Shown one piece after another: positions 23,078-32,260 of a stretch of DNA of 64,000 nucleotides (position 1 is the stretch's first letter; the number at the start of each line of letters is the position of its first letter). The translations under genes were made by a program, and so were the position numbers. The notes under the pieces were generated by a model that worked only from the letters and a program-made list of their open reading frames with translations, made no database searches and was not told the origin of the DNA. The stretch spans positions 51,314,677 through 51,378,676 of the forward strand of contig ML677326.1 in NCBI GenBank assembly GCA_007922305.1, written 5' to 3'. This DNA is from Dermatemys mawii (taxonomy: Eukaryota > Chordata > Testudines > Dermatemydidae).

Positions 23078-24772
23078 ATGCCTCGTACTTGTGTGAACAG
23101 TGTAGATAACTTCTGCTATGTTTGTGGTGAAGTGACTTTTGCATCACAAAAGTGCAGTATAACCACTACGGTTAAGAAAGCCTATCACCTTTATTTTGGC
23201 TGCAAAATTGGAGATCAGGACAAGAGGTGGGCCCCACACATATGCCGCAACACTTGTGCAACAAATCTTTGCCAGTGGTTGAACAGGAAAAGGAAATCTA
23301 TGCCTTTTGCAGTGCCAATGATTTGGAGACAGCCAACAGATCATACCAGCAATTGTTACTTCTGCATGGTGCCTCCAGTTGGGAAAGGAGTGTCAAAGAA
23401 GAAAAAGTGGACTGTGCATTATCCAAACATTCCATCAGCTATACGCCCAATACCCCACGGAGAAGGACTGCCAGTTCCTGATGCACCAGAATCATTCTCA
23501 CTTGAGTCAGACGAGGAAGAGGAAGAGAATGAAACTTCTGGTCCTGAACCATCAATGTCACAGGACCCACATTTTCTCCCATCCTCCTCCTCTGAACCAC
23601 ACCTCATAACACAAGCTGAACTGAATGGCCTTGTCAGGGATTTGGAACTACCCAAGAGTAAGGCAGAGCTGTTGGGCTCCAGACTACAGCAGTGGAATCT
23701 CCTGGCAGGTGATGTTAGGGTTTCCATGTTCCATGACTGTCAGAAGGATCTTGTCCCATTCTTCTTCATGGAAGGTGATCTTGTAGCCTGCAACAACATC
23801 GATGGTGTGATGGCAGCCCTCAACATCGTTCACGATCCAGATGAGTGGAGACTCTTCATTGATTCATCAAAGACGAGTCTTAAAGCTGTTTTGCTGCATA
23901 ATGGCAATGTTTTGCCATCAATTCCAGTTGGTCATGCAGTCCATATGAAGGAAACCTATGACAACATGAAACAACTTTTGAGGTGCATAAACTATGACCA
24001 ACATCAGTGGCAGCTTTGTGGTGATTTGAAGGTTGTTGCTCTCTTGCTTGGTCTGAAGACTGGATACACAAAGTACTGCTGTTTTCTCTGTGAATGGGAT
24101 AGTCGTGCAAGAGATTCCCACTACATCAAGAAAGATTGGCCACTCCGACAGTCATTGGAGCCTGGGAGGAAAAGTGTTCAGCATCCACCACTTGTTGAAT
24201 CAAGGAAGATTTTGTTACCACCCTTACACATCAAGCTGGGTCTGATGAAGAACTTTGTCAAGACCATTGACAAAACACAAGCAGCTTTCAAGTACCTCCG
24301 TGGAAAATTTCCAAGGTTAAGTGAAGCTAAGATAAAGGAAGGTGTCTTTGTTGGTATTCAGATTCGTGAACTTCTTCGAGATGATACGTTTGACCATGCA
24401 CTGCATGGCAAGGAAAAGACGGCATGGAAAGCCTTCCAGTCAGTGGCAATACATTTTCTCGGAAACAACAAGGCAGACAACTACAGGTTGTTGGTGGAAA
24501 ACCTCCTCAAGGCATACAAAAGCCTTGGTTGCAACATGTCACTAAAGATACATTTTTTGCACTGTCATCTAGATTTTTTTCCTCCGAACTGCAGAGCAGT
24601 GAGCGACGAGCATGGTGAGCGATTTCACCAGGACATTGCAACAATGGAGAAACGCTATCAGGGCAAATGGTGCCCATCAATGCTTGCAGACTATTGCTGG
24701 ACAGTGACAAGACATGCTCCATTTAATGAATACAAGAGACAAGCCAAGAAGCGCCGAGTAGACACTGAATAG
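23078..24772 (+). CDS. CACTA-like transposase, intact 564-residue ORF
   Basis: A single uninterrupted frame begins ATGCCTCGTACTTGT and ends TAG. It should encode the enzyme that cuts and joins the element's ends in the nucleus. The N-terminus is cysteine-rich: C13-x2-C16, C26, then H54-x-C56-x3-C60-x4-C65 and C93-x2-C96, a likely zinc-binding DNA-recognition region. An acidic, serine-rich linker spans about 139-175. The presumed RNase H-like core follows: D262 in LFIDSSKTSLKAVLLHNG, D316 in CGDLKVVALLLGL, then C335-x2-C338 and H348, and acidic residues in SDEHGERFHQDI (E511 or E514). The second acidic residue followed by CxxC is characteristic of CMC-type cores. The C-terminus is basic (KRQAKKRR), a possible nuclear signal. 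There is no intron, stop or frameshift, unlike every other transposon frame here. The start fits: conserved residues begin at once after it. Catalytic assignment is by pattern only. Confidence 0.85.
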   Translation: MPRTCVNSVDNFCYVCGEVTFASQKCSITTTVKKAYHLYFGCKIGDQDKRWAPHICRNTCATNLCQWLNRKRKSMPFAVPMIWRQPTDHTSNCYFCMVPPVGKGVSKKKKWTVHYPNIPSAIRPIPHGEGLPVPDAPESFSLESDEEEEENETSGPEPSMSQDPHFLPSSSSEPHLITQAELNGLVRDLELPKSKAELLGSRLQQWNLLAGDVRVSMFHDCQKDLVPFFFMEGDLVACNNIDGVMAALNIVHDPDEWRLFIDSSKTSLKAVLLHNGNVLPSIPVGHAVHMKETYDNMKQLLRCINYDQHQWQLCGDLKVVALLLGLKTGYTKYCCFLCEWDSRARDSHYIKKDWPLRQSLEPGRKSVQHPPLVESRKILLPPLHIKLGLMKNFVKTIDKTQAAFKYLRGKFPRLSEAKIKEGVFVGIQIRELLRDDTFDHALHGKEKTAWKAFQSVAIHFLGNNKADNYRLLVENLLKAYKSLGCNMSLKIHFLHCHLDFFPPNCRAVSDEHGERFHQDIATMEKRYQGKWCPSMLADYCWTVTRHAPFNEYKRQAKKRRVDTE

Positions 24773-24991
24773 GACTAAACTATGTACATAATAGTTTTTT
24801 GCCTTTTGTTTCATAATACATTTCATTTATATAACCCTTTTTCTGATTGTTAAAGTGTTACCTAAACAGGACAGGTGAAATATTATCATGTAAAGCAACC
24901 ATAAACACATGAAAAAACCTAGGTTTACAATTTATGATTAAAACTCTACTACCTACACAATATACATAGACATAAAATCTAAAAACTTAAA

Positions 24992-25117
24992 TATCTTAGA
25001 AACAGTAGCCGATTAGTTGTTTTAATTGTCATATTTGAATTCAGCACATCAAAATACATAATAAACATCACATTTTATCTCTGAAGCAGATGACTTCTAA
25101 AAAATTGTAGACCAGTG
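24992..25117 (-). repeat. Right terminal inverted repeat of the CACTA-like element
   Basis: Its reverse complement begins CACTGGTCTACA and follows the left terminal repeat with small gaps. It includes an AATAAA at 25060-25065 on the plus strand, the only canonical poly(A) hexamer seen downstream of the transposase within the element. The terminal repeat may therefore also end the transcript. Confidence 0.7.
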
Positions 25118-25120
25118 TAA

Positions 25121-26330
25121 TTGAGATTTCACTCTCCAATGTGAATAAGTTGTCTGCACTAAAAATCAGGAGAGATTTACAAACATTTATTAAAGCCAGC
25201 ATAAGGCTGAGAGCTGAGAATTTAGTTCTGGGTTTCTACTGATGCACTTCATGAGCTCGGTGAATAACGCTCCAGTCCTGCAATGGGACTATGGAATAAG
25301 TGAGTTTTCTGTTTCTTTCATTCTGATCTGGCATTCTCCTCCAGAAAAACCTTAGTTCTTTCCCCAGATTGGAAGCAAGAGAAGAGAGGAGAGGAGAACA
25401 GAAACTTTTAAATACAAGACAAAACAAACCCTAAAAAACAAAGAAAATTTAATATATTACAATGGTCTAAAGCCCAGAGTGCCTGTGTGAAAGAGACTAT
25501 TCCAACCCAGAGTTTTCCAAGAGAGCATGAGTACAAGAGGAAGAATTTATCAGTGTAAAATGGTTCAGCAGAACAGCACCACCGCAGGAGTATAACATTC
25601 CTCTCTCACCTTTTTCCTTCCATTGTCCAAATGAAACAATAGTTCACAGGATAAAAGGGAATTACTAAGGACTGGTCCTGAATATGCTGCGAAGGAGTTA
25701 GTCTAATGGTAGCCTTGGAAAGTGAAGGCTTCTCCCAAAGCAGGCCTCTACCCAGGTTTGTTTTAAGCCTGTACTGATAGGCAGAAAACAAAAATCTGTG
25801 TAATGACTCAAACCTTTTTGGTCAATGTTTTTGTTTTGTTGTCTATTTGTTTAGTGCTGACAGTGTACTCAGAGCTTTATAATGTATAGAAAGAAAGAGT
25901 GTCCTTGCTCTGAAGGTCACCGCATCTTAAAGAGACAAGCCTGGCTCCTGCAAGCAATTTTTCCAGATGCATAACCTCAGATCTTCACACAGCATATTCA
26001 TTGGTAATATCCAATTTAGAGGGTCAGGTATGTACAGTTGAGTGGACTTGTGTTGAATAAGGCCAGCAAAGACCAATACGCTCATATCATAAATAGTGCC
26101 ACACAAGAAAACCACTTATCTGCAAAAAGTGTTCCTGCCTTGTTCTAGCTAAGAGGTAATTTATTTCTCTAGGAGGATGTGTTTTATTAGTGCTCCCTTT
26201 ACATTATTTGGCATATTTTTTGGAGTTCTGTTATTTACTATACACTTTAGTCAATACAAGGTAAAATAAATGTACATAGTTATAATAATAACAAAAATTC
26301 AACACTTTTATTCAAGACATTGTACAAACA
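25121..26330. other. Unassigned; possible MIR traces
   Basis: The piece at 25195-25270 (GGCTGAGAGCTGAGAATTTA... TTCTGGGTTTCTACTGATG) resembles the MIR copy at 26350-26400 and may be a second, poorer MIR. The remainder has no recognised gene or repeat. Confidence 0.4.
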
Positions 26331-26339
26331 TTTATGAAA

Positions 26340-26552
26340 ACAAGAATGAGGCTAGGAGCCAAGAATTTGTGTTCTGGGTTTTCTACTGATTCAGTCAGTG
26401 CATGACCTTGGGCGAGTAACAATCCAATCCTTCCATGCAGTGACTCACTTATATAAAGTTAAGCATGTGCATAATATGTGTTTGCTAGATCAAAGCCTTA
26501 ATATTACTCAGTTTCACCATCTGTAAAATGAATATAAATACTATCACTCTAG
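26340..26552 (+). repeat. MIR-type SINE, interrupted
   Basis: The centre block TGCATGACCTTGGGCGAGTAAC and the tail CTCAGTTTCACCATCTGTAAAATG match the amniote MIR core and 3' part in plus orientation. About 85 bases of other sequence (around 26423-26510) separate them, including GTTAAGCATGTGCATAATATG, so a small insertion sits in the middle. A solo LTR interrupts the tail at 26558. Confidence 0.75.
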
Positions 26553-26557
26553 GTACC

Positions 26558-27328
26558 TGTAGTGGGGCAGCTGCCCCACTCCTGAAGAACAGGGGGTGAA
26601 AAGCATCCCCGGAGAGGGTGGTAGCTGTGAAAGGCTGATTGGGGAAACAGCCACAGCTGTGGCCAGCTCAATCAGGGCCCAGCTGGCCCTTATAAAAGGG
26701 CTGGGACCAGGAGTTGAAGAGTTTCTCTCCAGCAGTAGAGAGAAAAGAACCTAGCTGCCTGGGAGAAAGGTACCTGAAGCAGAGTGGAGCAGGGCTGTGG
26801 AAAAGGGAGCTGGGGAACTCTAGCTTGGTAAATCCCTAGGATGCAGGCCTTGATGAAGGCCTATGAACAGGTACTTTGGAGAAGTGCTGGGGAATAGGGC
26901 GTGGGAGCTGGGGAGCTCCAGTATGGTAAACCCTCAGGCTGCAGGCCTTGTTAAAGGTCCCAAAAAGGTACTGGGGCTACAGAGGAGCAGCCCAAGGATA
27001 GGCAAAGGCAGCAGTTCCTACCCCTTGCTAATGCCCCATTACATACTGCAGTCTGCCCCAGTGAGCGGGGTCTAGATAATGACTGTCAGTAACTACTGAG
27101 GCAAGGTGTGTTTAGAGGGTTGAGGGTTCCCCTGGGAGGGGAGACCCAGAGAGAGAGGGGGTACTGCTGGGGCAACAACTCAAGGTAAAAGGGCACTAGG
27201 CTCCAGGAGGGTCATGGCCCTGAGGCAGGTGAGACACTGGCCTGCAGAGGGTGCTCTGAGCTGTAGGCGAGCTAATTCCTGCATGACCAGCAGGAGGAGC
27301 TGTGTTGGTGTGTCATCACATCACTACA
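26558..27328 (+). mobile_element. Solo LTR of an endogenous retrovirus, with TSD
   Basis: The 771-bp unit starts TGTAGTGGGGCAGC and ends CATCACTACA, so its ends are TG...CA with short inverse tips (TGTAGTG/CACTACA). The pentamer GTACC lies immediately on both sides (26553-26557 and 27329-27333), the expected retroviral target duplication. A TATA-type promoter, TATAAAAGGG, is at 26691-26700. No internal gag, pol or env follows, and no second LTR is present, so it is the product of LTR-LTR recombination. It contains a degenerate direct duplication: 26810-26878 and 26908-26973 share GCTGGGGAaCTCtAG, TGGTAAAtCC and GCAGGCCTTG. It is GC-rich compared with its surroundings. Confidence 0.9.
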
Positions 27329-27339
27329 GTACCCCATAT

Positions 27340-28555
27340 ACATCTGTGAAGATAATTCTTGCATAGCCTGTTGCAAAATGCGAAGTTCTATAAGAAATAT
27401 ATGCAAAGATATCACAGTTATTATATTTTTAAAAAGTAGCTAGATTCTTAGTTCATTTCTGGATAAGTCCTTAGTCTTAACACATGCAAGTGACTGGTGT
27501 ATCGAAAGACTATTTGATAGCATGTTGAATCAATTAAACTATTTGTCCTTAACTGGAAAGATAACACTAAATTCTCAGCAAGTCAATAGAGCTCTGTTCA
27601 AGAAATACTTAACAGGTACCTAAAATTCCCATCCTTTTATCAGGGGAATGCTTATTACCGTTGAAGTCAATAAGACAACTTACAGTCATATGTTCTGCCC
27701 TAATTGTACTGCAAATGTTTTGTAATTGGGCTCCAAGATAAGATTAAGATAAAAAAACCTAATCCTTATGAATTCAAAGACAGAGATAGGGGATCAAAGT
27801 AGAAATTTTCATTCTACATGACCAAGTTGCTTGCTTTCTTTGCTCCCACCCCACCCCAAAGTGATGTTTAGAATGTTCAGTAGCACAATATAAGGAAAAG
27901 AGAAGTTTGGTAGTTTACAATAAACATCCAAATTTTCATGGGTGTCGATGTGCTGGACTCAATATAAAATGACTCTGATATGATTTTGCATATTCATTAT
28001 CTACATCCTGGATAGAAGGGAAGAAGACTCTCAAACTTCTTTTCAAAATTGATAGTTGATTCTATGGTCTTATATCTGCATGTTTTCATCTAGGAAAATT
28101 AACACTATGGAGTTACGATGATTTCTCAGACAACTATTCTGTTGTCCTATGTGTTATTTTTTTCAGGGAACGTTATTTGTTAGGGCCTCCAAAGTGTAAA
28201 TTAGGGATCATGGACAGTGGGAGTGAGATGGGTGTCTGCTCCCAAGAGCAATATTCCTGGGGTGACTATAGAAGATAATGGAGAAGCACACACAGTAGGT
28301 AGCATCCAATACCACTTGAGAAGAGATGGATTATATAGAAGATCAGTTGTTTTCACATGGAGTACAAGGACTAGAATGTTCATAGCCCTCGTGTTACAGT
28401 ACAAAAAGGGAAAGACTTCTTCTAGACCTCTCCCCACACATTTCATAGGACTAGGCATAATCTGTCTGTAAATGTCCTGAGATGTAGTAGATTATCCATT
28501 GTTATGGTCGTGGATTATTTATGTATTTAAAGGACAAATGCGTAGTCAGATAGCT
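27340..28555. other. Unassigned, no gene seen
   Basis: The open frame around 28201-28471 is present in both strands' shadows and resembles no known family. Nothing else stands out. Confidence 0.5.
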
Positions 28556-28559
28556 CAGG

Positions 28560-28722
28560 GTAGTCTACACTAGAAGTGCTATGTCAGTGCAACTGCACTG
28601 ATGCAGCTGCACCATGCTCTCTTCCAGACATAGTGCTGTCCACAATGGTCAGTGTAACTTATGTCGCTCAGGGGGTGGCTTATTTACACTGCTGGGCGAT
28701 ACAAGTTATCCTGAAGTAAGTA
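28560..28722. mobile_element. Harbinger-type MITE, 3' end decayed
   Basis: AGTCTACACTAGAAGTGCTATGTC opens the block (28561 on), followed by CTGATGCAGCTGCACCATGC, GACATAGTGCTGTCCACA and AACTTATGTCGCTCAGGGGG. This is the layout of the reptile MITE family ending in GTCTACACTAG-type termini, related to the terminus seen at 8377-8395. The right terminus is not clear. Confidence 0.6.
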
Positions 28723-28729
28723 GTAGTTC

Positions 28730-31205
28730 CCAAATCATGGTCTGTGGACCATCTTACTGGTCACCTGGTGCTGGCTCTTCTCCTTACTTCTACCTGTTAA
28801 ATTGCATTAAAAAGGTGTTAAAACATTTCCCTAATATTCCTTTTCCATGTAAGCAACTTCTGTAGTTGTCAGAGGGATGTTATTTGATTGCCAGCTGAGT
28901 GAAGAGTTGGGCCATGCAGTTGTGAATAAAAGGGAAGAGGGTTTACAAGATACCATTAATATCTGATCTGTGAAGAAGTTTGGAAACCACTGAGAGAACT
29001 TATCAGCCATTTGTTTGGTTTGTTTTTTTTTACTTAAATCCTGCTGATATAAAAAAGTTGTAATTTGTTTCTAAATATTCTATTCCTTTCCTGAGACTGT
29101 GTTCCATAAATTCAATACTATTACTTTACTATAGCAGTTTGGTCTGGATAATGTGAAACACACATTTGCTCCTATTTTATGTTTTAAAGAATGTGAAAGA
29201 TTCTTCACAGCACATCTCTCTGGCAAAGCTTTAACTTTGCAGGGTAACATGGCATGAATACTCCTAGAGGTTGCTGTGGTAAAACCCACCAGTGAGCACC
29301 AAAAAATCCCATTAAAGAAGGGATATCAGGAGACAAAAGATGTTAAAAAGTTGTATATTGAAAATGGAAAAGTCTGAAGACTGGTGCAGTATTTCATTTA
29401 CCAAATTCAAGGGAAGAAAGGACAATATGTTTACAAGAGAGAGAGATAATTTTCATTTTTTCTTTGCTAAAAAGAAAAAGAGGAAGACTTATCTAGTATA
29501 TGCCAAATTTCGAGTATGTTATATGCATGTCTCTTAAGGCAGAATTAAACTCCAGAATATCTGTTTGCTCCCTTCCAGATGTGTTTTTCTGGGTTAACAG
29601 ATCAGTAGAATCATTTAAACATGTACTTTGGAAATTTAAATTCAACAGCCTACCTAATTTCTTCTTAGAAAAAAAGTCTCATGGATTTATGAACTTTTTT
29701 ATTATTCAATATGCTACATCTTACTTAGACTTAGTCACAGTTCTGAAACTAAATGAAAACTAACAGTAGAATATATGCTCTGCCAAATATTTTATCCTGG
29801 TCATAGTTAGGTTATTGTCAGTGTTGTGCACAAGATTTTTTGTTGTTCTTTTTAAAATCTTTGTTATGACCTTGGGCCTCAATAAGATCATTAAAAATTA
29901 AATTGCTTATTATGCCCTGGCATCACTTTCCACTTTGATCAGAAAGCACAATAGGTTCCCTAAGTGGATTTACCTATAAAATATTCTAGTAAAGAGGAGA
30001 GAAAAAGCAACTTTAACAACCTTAGTGCTGAAACAAAAGTTGCATAAATACCATCAAGGGGGCAATAAAACATTTTACATAATGAAAAAGTGTTCTGTTT
30101 CATGGCTTCTTCAGTGAAGACGCTTTGAAAATCAGTATCATTCCAACTTCATCTCTTTCAATACTAGTATAAAATAAATGCAACTTTCTCAAAATGGTGA
30201 AACTGCTACAATCTTTCACTGTTATCATTAATATTTATATTGAAACAAAGTGATCACTTTTTAGGGTGTTTGTAAGCTTGTCACATACTGTAAAACACTG
30301 TTTGAATTTCATTCAGTTGTTCAATTTGACCATATCCATGCCCCCTTGTTATTTGCTATCCAAGAACATCCATGCGAACAGGCTTTCATAATGGTTGTTC
30401 CCAGTATAAATACTACTATTGGTCTGCATACAGGACATTTGTCCATTAACTTGAATGTTTCTTATTCTCTCTCTCATTCCCCTCTGTCAAAGATTTTTCA
30501 GTCATCCAGAAAGAATACCATACAATTTAAGTGACCAGACACCATGAAAAATGAGTAGTCAAACTGAGTAGTTTGTGAACAACCTAAACTGAAAGTTTGT
30601 CTAAAATCTCCAGTGGATAAACAAATAAATGCATTTGCACAAAACAGAATCAGTTTGCAAACAATTCACAAAACAAGAAAAGTGGTGAAATTTATTCTGA
30701 ATTGTATTTGTAACAAATTCAACGAGTTCTAATGGTTAATATAAGGATTGCAGGATCTGATTTTTAAAAATGTTTACTTGGACAAAGACTTCCATGCAAA
30801 TCAATGGGAATTTAATCTGTGGACTGCAGGTGCAAGGCATACAGTGCATTATTTGCAGAAAACTTTATCCTCCTTACTTAAAAACCCAACTGTTTTTTCT
30901 TAGTTTTGAGCACACAGTAAATTTGATGTAACAGTGCTTTAAGAACTTCACTGTCACTTGCTGTTTATCATTTTTATGGGGTAGATAACCTCTACATTGT
31001 ATAAGGACCAGAAGGGTTAGTGGTATATTTTAGAGGCAAAAACTAAACCTGATTCAACAGCTCTACTGACACCCAGGAGATTTGGCTGTATTGCAAGCTG
31101 CCAGATGAACTGCTGGGGAGCACTGTCTGGCATTTGGAGCTGGCAGAAAACCAGACATGTTTCTTTCAAAAGGTCTCACAAATCTTCATAGTCTCATAGG
31201 CATGG
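28730..31205. other. 2.5 kb, no gene recognised
   Basis: AT-rich DNA without a reading frame I can assign. A CAAATCAATGGGAATTTAAT word at about 30797-30816 is related to the dispersed GAAGTCAATGGGA repeat. Confidence 0.5.
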
Positions 31206-31211
31206 GAACTA

Positions 31212-31500
31212 AGGGTATGTGGGGGGGGGGATGCTGCAGCACTCCTAGGTTTTATGTGGGGCTTTGCTTCCAGGCCCACATCCGGGGGATCTGCTGCTGG
31301 CCCTGCTCCCAGGTCTCAGCTTCTGCCCCTCCCTCTGGGCTCCTGGCTGCAGACCCACACCCAAGGCTCCTCTTCAGGCCATGCACCCACCCCTGGATGT
31401 GGCTCCAGTCTTGGTCCCTTTTACACCATTACCCTTTTACCCCTAGGAGTAGGGGTGTTGGACAGAGGTAAGGTGGCAGGATTTCAGCACCCCCACTATT
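31212..31500. mobile_element. GC-rich nonautonomous DNA transposon-like block
   Basis: The left side has a G run then ATGCTGCAGCACTCCTAG; the right side reads ATTTCAGCACCCCCACTATT. Reversed, the latter is of the form AGTGGGGGTGCTGAAAT, so the two ends are roughly inverse (GGGGGTGCTG). The 290 bases between are strongly GC-rich and C-rich, against AT-rich flanks. The overlapping open frames are by-products of composition. No TSD was established. Confidence 0.5.
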
Positions 31501-31979
31501 AAGTGTTCCAGCTGCACTGCATATTCTTATTCAACATTTTGATTCCATTGTATCAGAACTGTAAATAGAAAACTATTCTTTCAGAAAATTTCCAACTAGT
31601 TCTATTGTTCACCTCAATCAGAGGGTTAATTTATGATGGGATTTACTAGCTTGTTAATGTATCGTCGCAGAACATAATATTGCCATCACCAGTTCCTAAA
31701 TTCCATTCAAGCCACGCCCCCGCCAGCATGTCAAGAGTGAGTTGAAAGAAGAAATAAAATATATTGTATCTATATTTTAAACATATTAACTGTTTTATCA
31801 AGCACTTCTTGTGTTCTGTGCTCACCAACAGGAGAAAGATTCAGATGTAATATTCCCCCCACCCCCAGCCAGAGCTATTCTTCAAACACATTATGCTATA
31901 TAGAACATAAGCAAAGATTAAGAATAGCTGTCTAATTCAATAATATTTATTCCCTTTTCACTTTCCCAGTACAAAAACA

Positions 31980-32260
31980 TAAGCAGTTACCCTGCTGGTG
32001 TTGACTTCTGTCCTTGGGGGTATTCCTTCCCCAGCATACCGCCTGTCCTCCTGTCTCTGGAAGTCTCAGCAACAGTCACCATACCTTCATTACCTTAGCT
32101 GTTTTCTTTCTTTTTCTATCTACAGCTTCCTCTCCTTCCAGCTTCCTGCTGCATTTATAGTGGAACCACCTGATCCAACCCAGATAACTTCATAACCAAG
32201 GTTGGCTAACCCTAGGCCCTCCAGCCCTTGAGAGCAAGCTGTTCTGTTACAATATGGAAT
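31980..32260 (-). repeat. Possible LTR fragment
   Basis: The block is richer in C and CT than its surroundings and contains AGCTTCCTGCTGCATTTATA, resembling the reversed TATA region of some reptile LTRs. Ends and duplication were not found. Confidence 0.3.

Larger units (their letters stand above)
22568..25117 (+). mobile_element. Complete CACTA/EnSpm-like DNA transposon
   Basis: The element starts CACTGCTCTACA at 22568 and ends TGTAGACCAGTG at 25117, so its ends are CACTG...CAGTG. TAA flanks it directly on both sides (22565-22567, 25118-25120), a 3-bp target duplication. The first and last ~120 bases are imperfect inverted copies: TGCTTCTGAAATAAATGT near the left end pairs with the inverse of ACATTTTATCTCTGAAGCA near the right, and an inner block near 22660-22690 pairs with 24992-25025. 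Ends of the CACTA/CACTG type, a 3-bp duplication and a transposase with a CxxC between acidic motifs all point to the CMC (CACTA-Mirage-Chapaev) group. At 2550 bp with a single intact gene it is compact for that group. The class call is mine, from structure; no database was searched. Confidence 0.8.

Noticed and set aside
22758..23147. 129-codon minus-strand frame overlapping the transposase start
   Set aside because: It is antisense to the 5' region and N-terminus of the transposase, with no domain of its own.
23419..23727. Serine/aspartate-rich minus-strand frame
   Set aside because: It is the antisense shadow of the acidic linker of the CACTA-like transposase.
31157..31502. Three overlapping frames of 60-104 codons
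   Set aside because: They come from a GC-rich nonautonomous element; open frames in all phases reflect lack of AT-rich stops.
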